Positions 54,646-64,000 of a DNA stretch of 64,000 nt are shown piece after piece. This stretch comes from Blastocystis sp. Blastoise. Lineage: Eukaryota > Sar > Bigyra > Opalinata > Blastocystidae. The DNA is taken from positions 62,001 through 126,000 of the forward strand of contig JBBPEB010000023.1 in NCBI GenBank assembly GCA_039096225.1, read 5' to 3'. A program made the translations under genes and the position numbers. The notes under the pieces are model-generated. The model did no database searches, was not told the DNA's origin, and saw nothing but the letters and a program-made list of their open reading frames with translations. Positions within the stretch are counted from its first letter, which is position 1. Each line of letters starts with the position of its first letter.

Positions 54646-57600
54646 GTAATAACAATTATATATACAACAAAGTTCACTATTAATTGAATTAGACCAAGTT
54701 GCTTGTTTTAATATATAATCACAAAATAATTGATAATAACCATATTGTTCATCATTTGTACAATTTATCAATACATTCATTTTAATTCTAGTTTCAGGAT
54801 ATATAAATGAATCTATAGTAGTAGCAGGACAAGTAGCATCAAGAGGGTAACATTCATTTTGATATACAAACTCACTATTTTCACAAGGAGTACAACCAGT
54901 ATTATAACCATTTTCTACACTAATAATACCATTAACACATTCTAAACATTCAGTACCACTAAGATAAGTAGTACCCGTACAATGAGGCAATTCTATACAA
55001 TTACTAGTATCTTTTTCTTCCCACATCATATCATTATTACAATATCTAGTCATAGATCCATAATATCCAGTAGGACAAGGTATTGTTACAGTATTTTCAG
55101 GATTCGTTTGAGACCAATCTCCATCAGCCTCACAATAAGGATGTTCATAACATTTATTATTATATATATATGTACCTTCTTCACAAGGAGTACAACCATA
55201 ATTATTTCCATTTAATGATGATATAATACCATTAACACATTCAATACATTCACTACCACTATAATATGTCGTACCAGTACAAGGAGTATAAGCAACATAA
55301 CAATCTTCCATATTTGGTTCTTCCCAAATCATATCATCATTACAATATCTCTTTACAGAACCACTATACCCAGTAGGACAAGAATTCATTGTAGCATAAG
55401 TAGAAGATTCTGTTCGTGGCCATTCTCCATTAGATTCACAAAAAGCATCTTCTACAGTAATATATATATCATATTGTTCATCATTTCCATCGGAATTCTT
55501 AAATAATAAAGAATATTGAGTACGATCAGACACTTGTGTTGGAATACCATATAATCTTTGTGAATCTAAATCAATTGAAATACCATCAGGAAGAGAGGAA
55601 TTCGTAGATATTTGTGTATCTAAACCATTCATCGTAAAATATACAGAATTTTCTTTCCCATTCTTTAATATAATATCAGTATTTTTGAAATATATATATG
55701 TAGGTTTTATTGGGGAACAACTAGATTCACCTTCGATATAATCAAAACCTTTATAAGTACATACTCTTGTTGCATTACCTTCATATCCAGGAGAACAAAT
55801 TTCATGAGAAATTTCATCCAAATCTACAGTTTCCCATCCAAGACGCATACATGTATATTCAGATGAAACTACAAAATCAAGTACATTTAGTACAATTTTT
55901 TGTTCATCTGGTTGACTTCCCTTACCTATTCCACATTCGTTTACTACAATACGATATGAATGATAAGCATTTCTATTATCTAAAAAAACATAGTTTGCAT
56001 AATAATATTGATCGAATCCTGATACTGTAGTTATATTTATCCATGTATTTGTGTCATCATCATATCCTTCTATATTAAAAGATGTTGGCTTATAATATTC
56101 ACTCTTATCATTATATGATGATACTAAAACCATTTTCACAATACCATACATATCGTCTTCATATGTATATACAAATGTTGCATTTTCACATGAACGACTT
56201 AATTCAGTTATAGTAGAATCCATATAGTTACCTTGATCGTCCTTATCATCTAAGTAGCTCAGTACACTTGTATCACCATTATAATCATCATTTGTAGTCC
56301 ATATTCTATTATTTCGTATAATATCCTTTTTATAATAATAATCAATAGAAAATTTCAATTGATTAGTAGGTTGAATAATATCATTATATTTATGTATTTC
56401 AATTGCTATAATATTATCTCCACTTCTAAATATATTTTTAAATGCACTCACACTCGTTATTATTTTATATTCTTTATATTCGTTAAAAGATTTGGAAGCA
56501 ATTGTAGTATAATTTGGAGTAACTCCAGTTGGCATATTCTTTTGGAATATTTGTACTCCATTTATATATGCTACTATACCAGCATATGTAGATACAGATA
56601 CTACAAATCTATTAGGCATGTCATCAAGATTAGTTACATTATAATGCATTCTATAATATTGAGTAATACTATCCTCTGGAACAATAGGAAGAAAAGCAGA
56701 TCTTAAAGCAGTTGACCAAACATTATCATTAAATGTATTTGTATTCCAATTAGCTGGAGGACTAACTTTTTCATAAGAATATATGATAGGCATATTTTCT
56801 GAATTAGCGTATTGTTGTATATTTAAAGAAAAATATGGAATATCACTATTTATTTTTCCATATAAAATATTGTTAATATAAACATATGAATCACGTAATG
56901 TATCATCTGTAGGTGGAGATGTATAGAAATATACTTTATAATGTTCTGGAGCAAGACATAACGAAATTGTTTCACTACCACCTTTATTAAATTGATCCTT
57001 AGCATATATTGCCTTCCAAGCATATTCTTTACCAGTTCTTGACTCCCAAGAATATTCATAATCAATGTTAAAAATATAATCAAGATTAACATCATAATTT
57101 AACTCAAATCTTGCTAATTCATAACTGCCTGGACATATGATTGTTTGAATAGTTAATGAATAATCATAAGGAGTATTCAATATAGACACAGCATGAATTA
57201 CATAATCTATTTCACTTTCATCATTATTTAATAAACCTGATATTAAACCAGTATTAGGATCTATAGATAATCCATTACTAAATGAAGGAGTGATTGAGAA
57301 ATCATGATAATATTCAACATTAGATAATTCAAGATTTACATTTGTATTTGTATAAAATGCAACAGGGTTAGAAGAATATGAAAATAAAGGTACTGTTTCA
57401 AGAGAACTATCAGCATCAATATAAAATTCTATTTGACTTATATAATAATAATTTGAGTCATGTTTATAATTATCAAAGAAAGTAAATACTAAATTAGTAA
57501 TTGTTGATGTCATATTATATAACTTGAAACATAAACGCATTGAAGAATTAACATCTTTATATGGATCTGATACTTGTGAATGAATATGTTTTTGTCCAGA

Positions 57601-60600
57601 TAAATCAATAGATTCTACTATCCATGAGTAAGGAGTTTGATCTATTTGATCTGAGCGTACTATACAGTATTTATTTATATATTTAAATCCATCATGATCT
57701 TCAAATGTTAATTTTGGATCTAATGTAGGAAAACTTGAATGACTAAAATACATATATGTAATAGGATCGAGATCAAATAAATAATCAGTAATCCCATGTT
57801 CCTTTGAAAATTCAACATAAGTAAGATAATTATAAGACATAGGGAATTGAATTATCTATAATCATAATAAGAGATACATAGAATGATATATCTTCAGTAT
57901 GTTGAGAATCAAACATTAATATAGATATAGTAATAGTAGGTTGATTATCAAAGAAACTTAATGGACCTATTATACTTCTTTTAATAAATTCAGTTATTAA
58001 ATGACTGTTTTCATATCCATCTTTAAAATTATATGTAGCCATTTCATGTTTATTTATATAAATTTTAGAATTGAATATTGTTTTTAGATGTAATAGAAAA
58101 TATTTTTGATTATTAATAGAAGGAGTTACAATAGTTTTACGGAATACAAAGTAACGATCTGATTCATCTTGAACAATACCATTTTCACAATTTATTGTTC
58201 TCCATTTAGCATCATTAACTGACGATCCAAACCATAAAAATGGTAAATTAGAATACGTATTATATTTCCATTCAGACTTCGATGGCACAGAAACATCAGT
58301 ATTGACATAATAAAGATTATTATCTACATCTATTAAATACATTTTTGCTACAGTCATAATGAAATCCGCCTCATCATCAATAATAGATACTGTCATATAA
58401 GAACCAGGAGACCAACTAGAAACTACGCGAGATGCTAAGTTAAATGACCATTTTCCAGAAGGACCATAATAATCATAAGTGTTCTCCAGAAAAGAATCTT
58501 GTTCTAAAGTAGCAACAGTATTTCCATCTTCTGTTTTAATAACAATATATTCTCCATTGTCATTATTTTTTGTTACTCTATTAACTTGGATATGTACTTG
58601 TGATGTTTCTAACTTTCTAGGTTTAATATCCATAGGAGATGAAGAGCATAATGGTAATGTAAAAGTAGGAATATAAAGAAGTTGAATATAAGAAATATCA
58701 AAAGAAGTATCTGAAGATATATCAAATCTATAGTATTTAAATTGATTATTATTTAAGGATAGTTTACTTATAGTAGTAATATTCAATTGATTATTAACAT
58801 CTAATATGCTCCATCTTTGTTTTATATTATTATAACCATAGACTTTCACTGATTTAGGATAATTATTATTAGAAAAAAGTACTTTATATCCATTTATAGA
58901 AGAAGAAGAAACATTAGAAATATAGAATGAAGCTGAATGATCCTTGAAAGTAATCGATTTTATATTGTTTTGTTTAAAGAGAGAGTTACAATCCATTTCA
59001 GAGAGAGAAGAAAGAGTATTACAGCGAATAGAAAGAGGAGATAAAACATCTACAAAATCTATATATATATATATAATAAAACTAATTAATATTGATTATT
59101 TATGATAAAAATAATTAGATTTTATTAAAAAATAGTTCGTTTTTAAAATATATAAATACTAATATCATGTGTAATATAGCTGAAGACATTAAAAGAAGAA
59201 AGAAGTTCAGGATGATCTTTAGTAGTATGTAATTCAATAGCTATTTTTAATGTAGTAAGAGAAGTACAAGCATCAAATATCTCTCTAGGAACAAGAACTC
59301 TATATAAATATATATTTATAAAAGAGTAAAAAATCATATAAATTTATAATAAACATATATACTGTTTATAAGAGTAAATAATTATATACATTTATAATAA
59401 ATATATATACTGTTTATAAGAGTAAATAATTATATACATTTATAATAAATATATATACTGTTTATAAGAGTAAATAATTATATAAATTTATAATAAATAT
59501 ATATACTGTTTATAAGTAGGAATGTTTTCAATAGATTGAGAAGGAACAGTAGATTCAATGTCAGAGAAACTATAGAAGTAAAAATATATTATTAATAAAA
59601 ATAAATAAATGATATATAGATAACATACTCAGGTAATAAATAAGTATACACTTGAATTCCATTAACATAAACAATAAATCCACTTTGACTTTGAATAGAT
59701 AATTGAAGAACAGCAAAAGAATTATCTACAATTATATCCTTTCTAAAATAAGTAGTAATTCCAGCATTCTTGATTTCTTTATTGTTATAGTCTTCACCCC
59801 ATTCTTCTAACTTACTTTCCTTCCAAGAAGCCGTATCAACAGCAGTGGAATATTTCCAGTTATTATTTGAATCAAGAAGAGAAGATACTATATAATATAT
59901 TATTATATAATAATATATAAAAATATATACAATTAAATTTAATGCTTTTCTTTCCATTATCAGCTTCAGCTACACGAGAATTTACGATAATAATCTGATT
60001 AAACATCAACGTAACATAAGAATCTTTAGCCCAAGAAGCAGAATTCCTAGAGTAATAATAAATAAGATAAAAAATAAGATAATAAAACAGATAATAAAAA
60101 AGTTAATAAAAAAGATAATACATACATTTAAAAGCCAACAAAATAATAAATAATATAATAAATAAGATAATAAATAAGATAATAAATAAGATAATAAATA
60201 AGATAATAAATAAGATAATAAAAAAAATAAATAATAATAATAAATAGCCAAAAAAAACTCTTCAAAAAAAATAATAAATAAAAAAAAATACTTTGAAGAC
60301 AATTCAAGGATATAATCTGTATTCTTATTTAAGCAGGCCTTATAAGACACCATGGAATCATATTCAGAAGAAGATTCATCAAAGAAAACAACATCATTTC
60401 TTAAAAACGATTGCTCAAGATTTGTAAGTTTCACAATTTCTCCATGATTTCGTGCATAGTTTCTTTGAACCTTAATCTCATATTCAGTAGAAGAGCAAGC
60501 ATGAGCGACTAAAAAGAGAAAATAAAATTGGCATTTAATTTTGAAAACATGACTAACAATAATATACCGAAGAGCCACATCACAAATACGAGTACTCTTA

Positions 60601-60613
60601 GAGAATTCCTCAT
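53511..60613 (-). CDS. Large secreted modular protein with He_PIG-like and Cys-rich repeats
   Basis: About 2,000 residues, start ATG at 60613. A signal peptide spans an intron (MRNSLRVLVFVMWLF, then VAHACSS). The first half (57860-60000) has several beta-rich modules with short motifs such as GFIVYVNGIQVYTYLLPE, SKIYINKHEMATYNF and GIVAYINGVQIFQKN; these look like galactose-binding or PA14-like jelly rolls in repeated form. The 54670-57855 exon holds two cadherin/He_PIG-like units (SFSNGLSIDPNTGLISG and LPDGISIDLDSQRLYGIPT) and two tandem Cys modules (CPTGYSGSVKRYCNDDMIWE, CPTGYYGSMTRYCNNDMMWE) alternating with CxxC units (SGSECIECVNGI, SGTECLECVNGI). The stop TAA is at 53511-53513. I see no C-terminal membrane helix, so it is probably secreted or wall-associated. 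Introns include one of only 22 bp. Ligand and pathway unknown. Confidence 0.8.
54195..54282. repeat. TATATAGTATATAAG-type tandem array in intron
   Basis: Repeated 15-18-bp units of TATATAGTATATAAG and TATATAGTATATATG in an intron near the 3' end of the large secreted protein gene. Confidence 0.85.
57856..57877 (-). other. 22-bp mini-intron
   Basis: Minus-strand GTATCTCTT...ATTATAG between the codons for EDISFY and IIQFPMSYN. Removing it keeps both long flanking frames open; reading through meets a stop after NSIPYVL. The next shortest introns I measured here are 36 and 38 bp. Confidence 0.65.
59344..59516. repeat. 48-bp tandem repeat carrying the splice donor
   Basis: Copies of ACTGTTTATAAG start at 59361, 59409, 59457 and 59505, an exact 48-bp period. 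On the minus strand each unit holds TTATAAACA|GTATATATA, that is the exon's last bases plus its 5' splice site. A more degenerate copy precedes them at about 59310-59345. Confidence 0.9.
60153..60222. repeat. 12-bp tandem repeat in intron
   Basis: About six copies of AAGATAATAAAT within the second intron of the large secreted protein gene. Confidence 0.85.
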
Positions 60614-60867
60614 TTTAATTTTGTATTTATTATTTAAAAAAGTTTAAAATAAATATGGAATCTACAGCGAATATAGAAATCTAACAGGAGATAATTTATA
60701 TCCATCTGTATAGGTATTCATTATTAACAAGATTATATATAAATATCATAAAACAAATAGAGAGAATAGGGTTAAAAGCCTTGAATTACTGTACATATTT
60801 CCCTAATCTTTCCTACTATGACGCATCCAAGAAATTGACTTACTCCGCCGCAATGTCTCCCGTAACA

Positions 60868-61896
60868 AGTCATTTTCCAAAAACCCATGAAAAAATTTCA
60901 CGGGTTTTGAAACCCGTGAAAGAAATTCACGGGTTTTTGTAAATTGAATTCAAACTTCTTTCACAGGTTTCAAAATACATGAAAGATTTTATAGCATATT
61001 AACCTGTTTATATTATATATATGATTAATTTGAATTGATATTTATATATTAAAATCGTTGCTATACTCATGTATATGATTTCTATTATATACATATCAAA
61101 TTTTATACTAAATGGGCTCATTTCATGCCCTTGTACTAATGTGTTCTACAATTTATCACCACAGCAATTTAAATAAATATTTTTATACTTATAAAAGAGT
61201 TAAAAGAGTAAGATTTATGTTTATAATTAATTTGTTCAAAATACTATTGACTTTTTAACCAAATACATGTTCATTATTTTTTAAGTGCTTATTATATGTA
61301 TAACATATTGAAGAATTAATAATAATAATATTATTTGTGAGAACATTTTATCATATTCAAAATATTTGATGAAAAACTATTATATTACTTACTTTATATT
61401 TAGAGCACTTATTACATATTGAATGGAACACTTTTCATTGTTCTATAAAAGAATAATTGTCTAAAGACAATAATTGAAGATCTAATAATTAGTTATATTT
61501 CTTCATGTTTGACTAGATATTTATATGTATAGCATGGAAATATTTATACTATTGAATAATATTCAACTTCATGTGAATCTGATCCAATTTATATTATAGA
61601 AACAGAATCAACACCATATCTGCATATTTAACTATTGCTTCTGAATTTAGTACATGTAAACTCATGGATTTAAAAGCTTTGTTCACGAAGAAAAACAGAT
61701 TAATTAATCAAAAACTTATTTTTATCAAAATATTCTTCTTTAATATGAAACTTCAATGTATTTATTTATAATAAAAAACATTTTAGTTGTTTATAACTTA
61801 TGTAAAGAGAGATATATAACAAAATAAAAACCGTTGAAAAAAAAACATAAGTTTAAAACCCGTTAAAAAATTTCACTGGGTTTTTGGAAAATGACT
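60868..61896. mobile_element. Non-autonomous element with terminal inverted repeats (MITE-like)
   Basis: The left end (from 60868) reads AGTCATTTTCCAAAAACCC. The right end (to 61896) is its inverse, GGGTTTTTGGAAAATGACT. The similarity extends inward about 40 bp (left ATTTCACGGGTTTT; right, inverted, AACGGGTTTT). The interior is about 950 bp of AT-rich DNA with no ORF, so no transposase is carried. An extra hairpin and two more TTCACGGGTTT copies sit inside the left end. No clear target-site duplication is seen, so the ends may be old or may belong to a larger repeat. The right end runs into the coding-like repeat at 61891. Confidence 0.6.
60896..60921. repeat. Perfect 12-bp-arm palindrome
   Basis: TTTCACGGGTTT, loop TG, AAACCCGTGAAA, in the left terminal repeat. 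A further direct copy (ATTCACGGGTTTTT) follows at about 60926 and a diverged one (TTTCACAGGTTT) at about 60959. Confidence 0.9.
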
Positions 61897-62174
61897 AGCT
61901 ATTGCCTATTTAGGGTAAGGAACCTACCCCAGAAGGTTTTCTACATACGCCTTAAGCCTCCAGAAGTACCTTTAAACCTGGCTCTTTTAAGGGATTTTTT
62001 TTACCCTAGCAGAGTCTTCATAGCAAACCCTACCAAAAAGTACCCATAAAACTGGCTCTTTTAGAAAAATTGTACTCCAAGAGAGTCTTCGTGGCGAACC
62101 CTGGAAAAAAGACAAGTCTAAAATGGACCACCAAGGAGGTCCATCTGGATGGACTTCCATCTGCCTATATCTAG
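61891..62174 (+). pseudogene. Relic of a dispersed coding-like repeat (copy B)
   Basis: Starts with an ATG inside the right terminal repeat (GAAAATGACT). An open frame of 52 codons runs to 62049 and contains PQKVFYIRLKPPEVPLNLAL and FFYPSRVFIANPTKK. A second unit then begins in another frame (from 62037), reading KVPIKLALLEKLYSKRVFVA, NPGKKTSLKWTTKEVHLDGL and PSAYI to a stop at 62172-62174. The two DNA units are about 71-73 bp apart, each with CTGGCTCTTTT and AGAGTCTTC. The motif matches copy A at 42.6 kb on the other strand. A frame break between the units marks it as decayed. Family not recognised. Confidence 0.6.
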
Positions 62175-62852
62175 CATTCATTTAGAAATAATTATATATA
62201 ATATTTGAATATAATTAGGGTATATTGATACATTGGTTTCAAAAATAAAGATTTTGTGACATTGAATTATATGTTTTATAAAACAAAAATCAATGTTTTC
62301 TTTTTGTTACATCAAATTGAAGTGATAGATTAATTAGTAGAACTGGTGTCTACTCTTCTGTGTATAATAGATATCATTTTCTTCAACTTTACAACGAAAG
62401 AATTGGGACAAATCTAAAACCAAATACAATTATTTTGTTTAATAATCTATTCAGTATGCTATGCTATATAGAAAGTTATACTCAGAATACATGGAATACA
62501 TCAATACTTGATTTTCAACGATGATTTCATCCGTTATTCTCATTTCTTCTGTTTTTATTTTTATTTCGTGAATTATCCTATTCTATAATATATAAAGTAT
62601 TAAAATCAAATGTTTCAAGATTCTCAAAAATGATTCTTTTTCTTCCCTTTTTAAATGAAGAAATTTCATCCAGTTTATGGTTTTCTTATTTTTGTTTTCT
62701 TCACTTTAGTTCCTTTTTTTCATTTCATCCTAACTTGAAACTATTATTTTTATGGATTTGGATCTATTTCTCTATTCAGAATTAACTTTGCTCTTTAATA
62801 CAAATTGATAAATCTACGATTTCTCCAGTTTGTTCATCTGATCATCTACTTT
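62175..62852. other. Upstream region of the PSP1-domain gene
   Basis: AT-rich with pyrimidine tracts (TTTCTTCTG-type) nearer the start codon; presumably the promoter. No gene seen. Confidence 0.55.
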
Positions 62853-64000
62853 ATGAATCCATATATTAAGTCCAACTCTTATGCATACGATACATTTACT
62901 GATATATATCCTGTATTTAATTTTAATATGCTAATATTCTTTTGTTAAAAAGTAGTTTTTCGATTCTCTTGTAGGAGATGATTCTTATGATAAACTTTAT
63001 TCTGGTCAATACGGATCAAATTGTGATCACAATTATTTTGCGCAACTATATCCATCTAATAGTTCTCCATTTCTAAGTCAGTCGTTGTCTACACAATATG
63101 ATTACTATAGTGGAAATTCTTTAAGCTCATTTCCTAAATCATTTAATGTATATTTTTTATACATTATTATTTCACATTTACAATTAAAAAAGATATTTAT
63201 GTTTATATATTAAATCCATATAGGAAATGACTAATTCTAATTATTTATATACAAATAATGATTCAACAAATATTATTATGTCTAAAGACCAAAGTCATGA
63301 AAAATCATTATCCAATTCAATTAGTCATTCATTCTCGGATATACCATCATTACTCTCTTCAAAATCTTTATGGAAATCAAAATATCAAGTTGTATGTATT
63401 GTTTTTTATTATTATATTTTTATTTTATTATATTATTATATGCTTATTTTATTATATTATTATATTTTTATTTTATTATATTATTATATTTTTATTTTAT
63501 TATATTATTATATTTATTATATATTATGTTTATTATTATATCAATATAAATATTATAGGATCCTTATTCTACTCGTCATTCAACACCACCCTATATAAAA
63601 CAAAAAATAACGAAACATAAATCAACAGATATAATTATGCCATTATTTAATTTTAATCAAGAGCAATCTTCCTATAATGAAGTAGATATATATATATTTA
63701 TTTTTAAATTATTATTATATCATTATATTATTATCATTAAATAATATATATATAGAATATATATTATGTGGTAGAATTTAAACATAGTTCGAATGAATAC
63801 AGAGGACCAATTAGTAATATAGATATACATATAGGTGATTATGTATATATATATGGAGATAGAGGTATTAATATAGGACATGTCATTGCTTCTAAAGAAA
63901 TGTATGATAATGACAAAAAGATTCGAGATATCATTTTGAATAAAGTTGAAAAGAATCAATATTATTTAATAGAAAAACAAAGAGAAGATGAAAAGAAAGC
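62853..64000 (+). CDS. PSP1-domain protein, 3' end cut by window
   Basis: The start ATG at 62853 gives MNPYIKSNSYAYDTFTDIYP. An intron ending AAAAAGTAG joins in phase to FFDSLVGDDSYDKLYSGQYG. The N-terminal 200 residues are low-complexity Ser/Asn/Tyr. An intron at about 63393-63558 contains TTTTATTTTATTATATTAT repeats. The last exon (from about 63757) has YYVVEFKHSSNEYRGPIS, IHIGDYVYIYGDRGINIGHV and DIILNKVEKNQYYLIEKQ. This matches the start of the PSP1 C-terminal domain, where a V-x-F strand leads to G-D-x-V and a GxxIG-x-V turn. PSP1 proteins occur in fungi, kinetoplastids and bacteria with RNA-linked or polymerase-suppressor roles; the role here is unknown. The C-terminus lies beyond the window. 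Confidence 0.68.
63400..63535. repeat. TTTTATTTTATTATATTATTATA tandem array in intron
   Basis: Four to five units of about 27 bp fill the second intron of the PSP1-domain gene. Confidence 0.8.

Noticed and set aside
54982-56706. Plus-strand ORFs opposite the large secreted protein gene
   Set aside because: Antisense shadows of a clearly coding minus-strand exon.
62537-62576. Pyrimidine-rich stretch upstream of the PSP1-domain gene as a further exon
   Set aside because: No reading phase links it to the ATG at 62853 and it contains in-frame stops.

Overview
The window is nuclear DNA from a very AT-rich, intron-dense eukaryote. Almost every gene has several short introns that start GTATATA and end TATATAG. 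Many introns carry (TA)n, (AAT)n or (ATT)n runs. Proteins contain Asn, Asp and Lys homopolymer-like inserts. The conserved eukaryotic gene set (BEACH protein, NPRL3, glucosidase II beta, GCN5, FCP1, CENP-H, SFT2, PAXBP1) rules out a prokaryote or organelle. I cannot name the lineage from sequence alone. A NELF-B homologue argues against yeasts and plants; an amoebozoan, an anaerobic fungus or another AT-rich protist would fit.

Layout: a BEACH/neurobeachin-like gene runs off the left edge (1-9390, minus). Next come a fucosyltransferase-like gene (10132-11828, plus), NPRL3 (12397-14710, minus), glucosidase II beta (15523-18876, minus), a NELF-B homologue carrying an internal bromodomain (19379-23024, minus), a MATE transporter (23767-25440, plus), two tiny overlapping ORFs (26782-27251, plus), a rifampin-phosphotransferase-like PEP-utilising enzyme (27901-31102, plus), a MIT-AAA spastin/fidgetin-like ATPase (31462-33483, plus), a PAXBP1/GCFC protein (33991-37264, minus), CENP-H (37872-39174, minus), GCN5 (39440-41201, plus), SFT2 (about 41728-42478, minus), FCP1 (43190-45940, minus), a BTB-like protein of an unrecognised family (48521-52228, plus), a large secreted modular protein (53511-60613, minus), and the start of a PSP1-domain gene (62853 to the right edge, plus).

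The most unusual material is of three kinds. First, NELF-B and a bromodomain are fused inside one exon. Second, a dispersed, relatively GC-rich coding-like repeat occurs at 42.5-42.8 kb and 61.9-62.2 kb in opposite orientations; at the second site it abuts a roughly 1 kb AT-rich element with terminal inverted repeats (60868-61896). Third, there are splicing oddities: a 22-bp intron at 57856-57877 and a 5' splice site copied four times with a 48-bp period at 59361-59510. Several genes belong to the RNA polymerase II machinery (NELF-B, FCP1, GCN5, PAXBP1), but nothing suggests an operon or co-regulated cluster.

Exon borders were worked out by hand from GT-AG sites and reading phase. Multi-exon genes are given as full spans including introns. 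No tRNA, rRNA or CRISPR was found.
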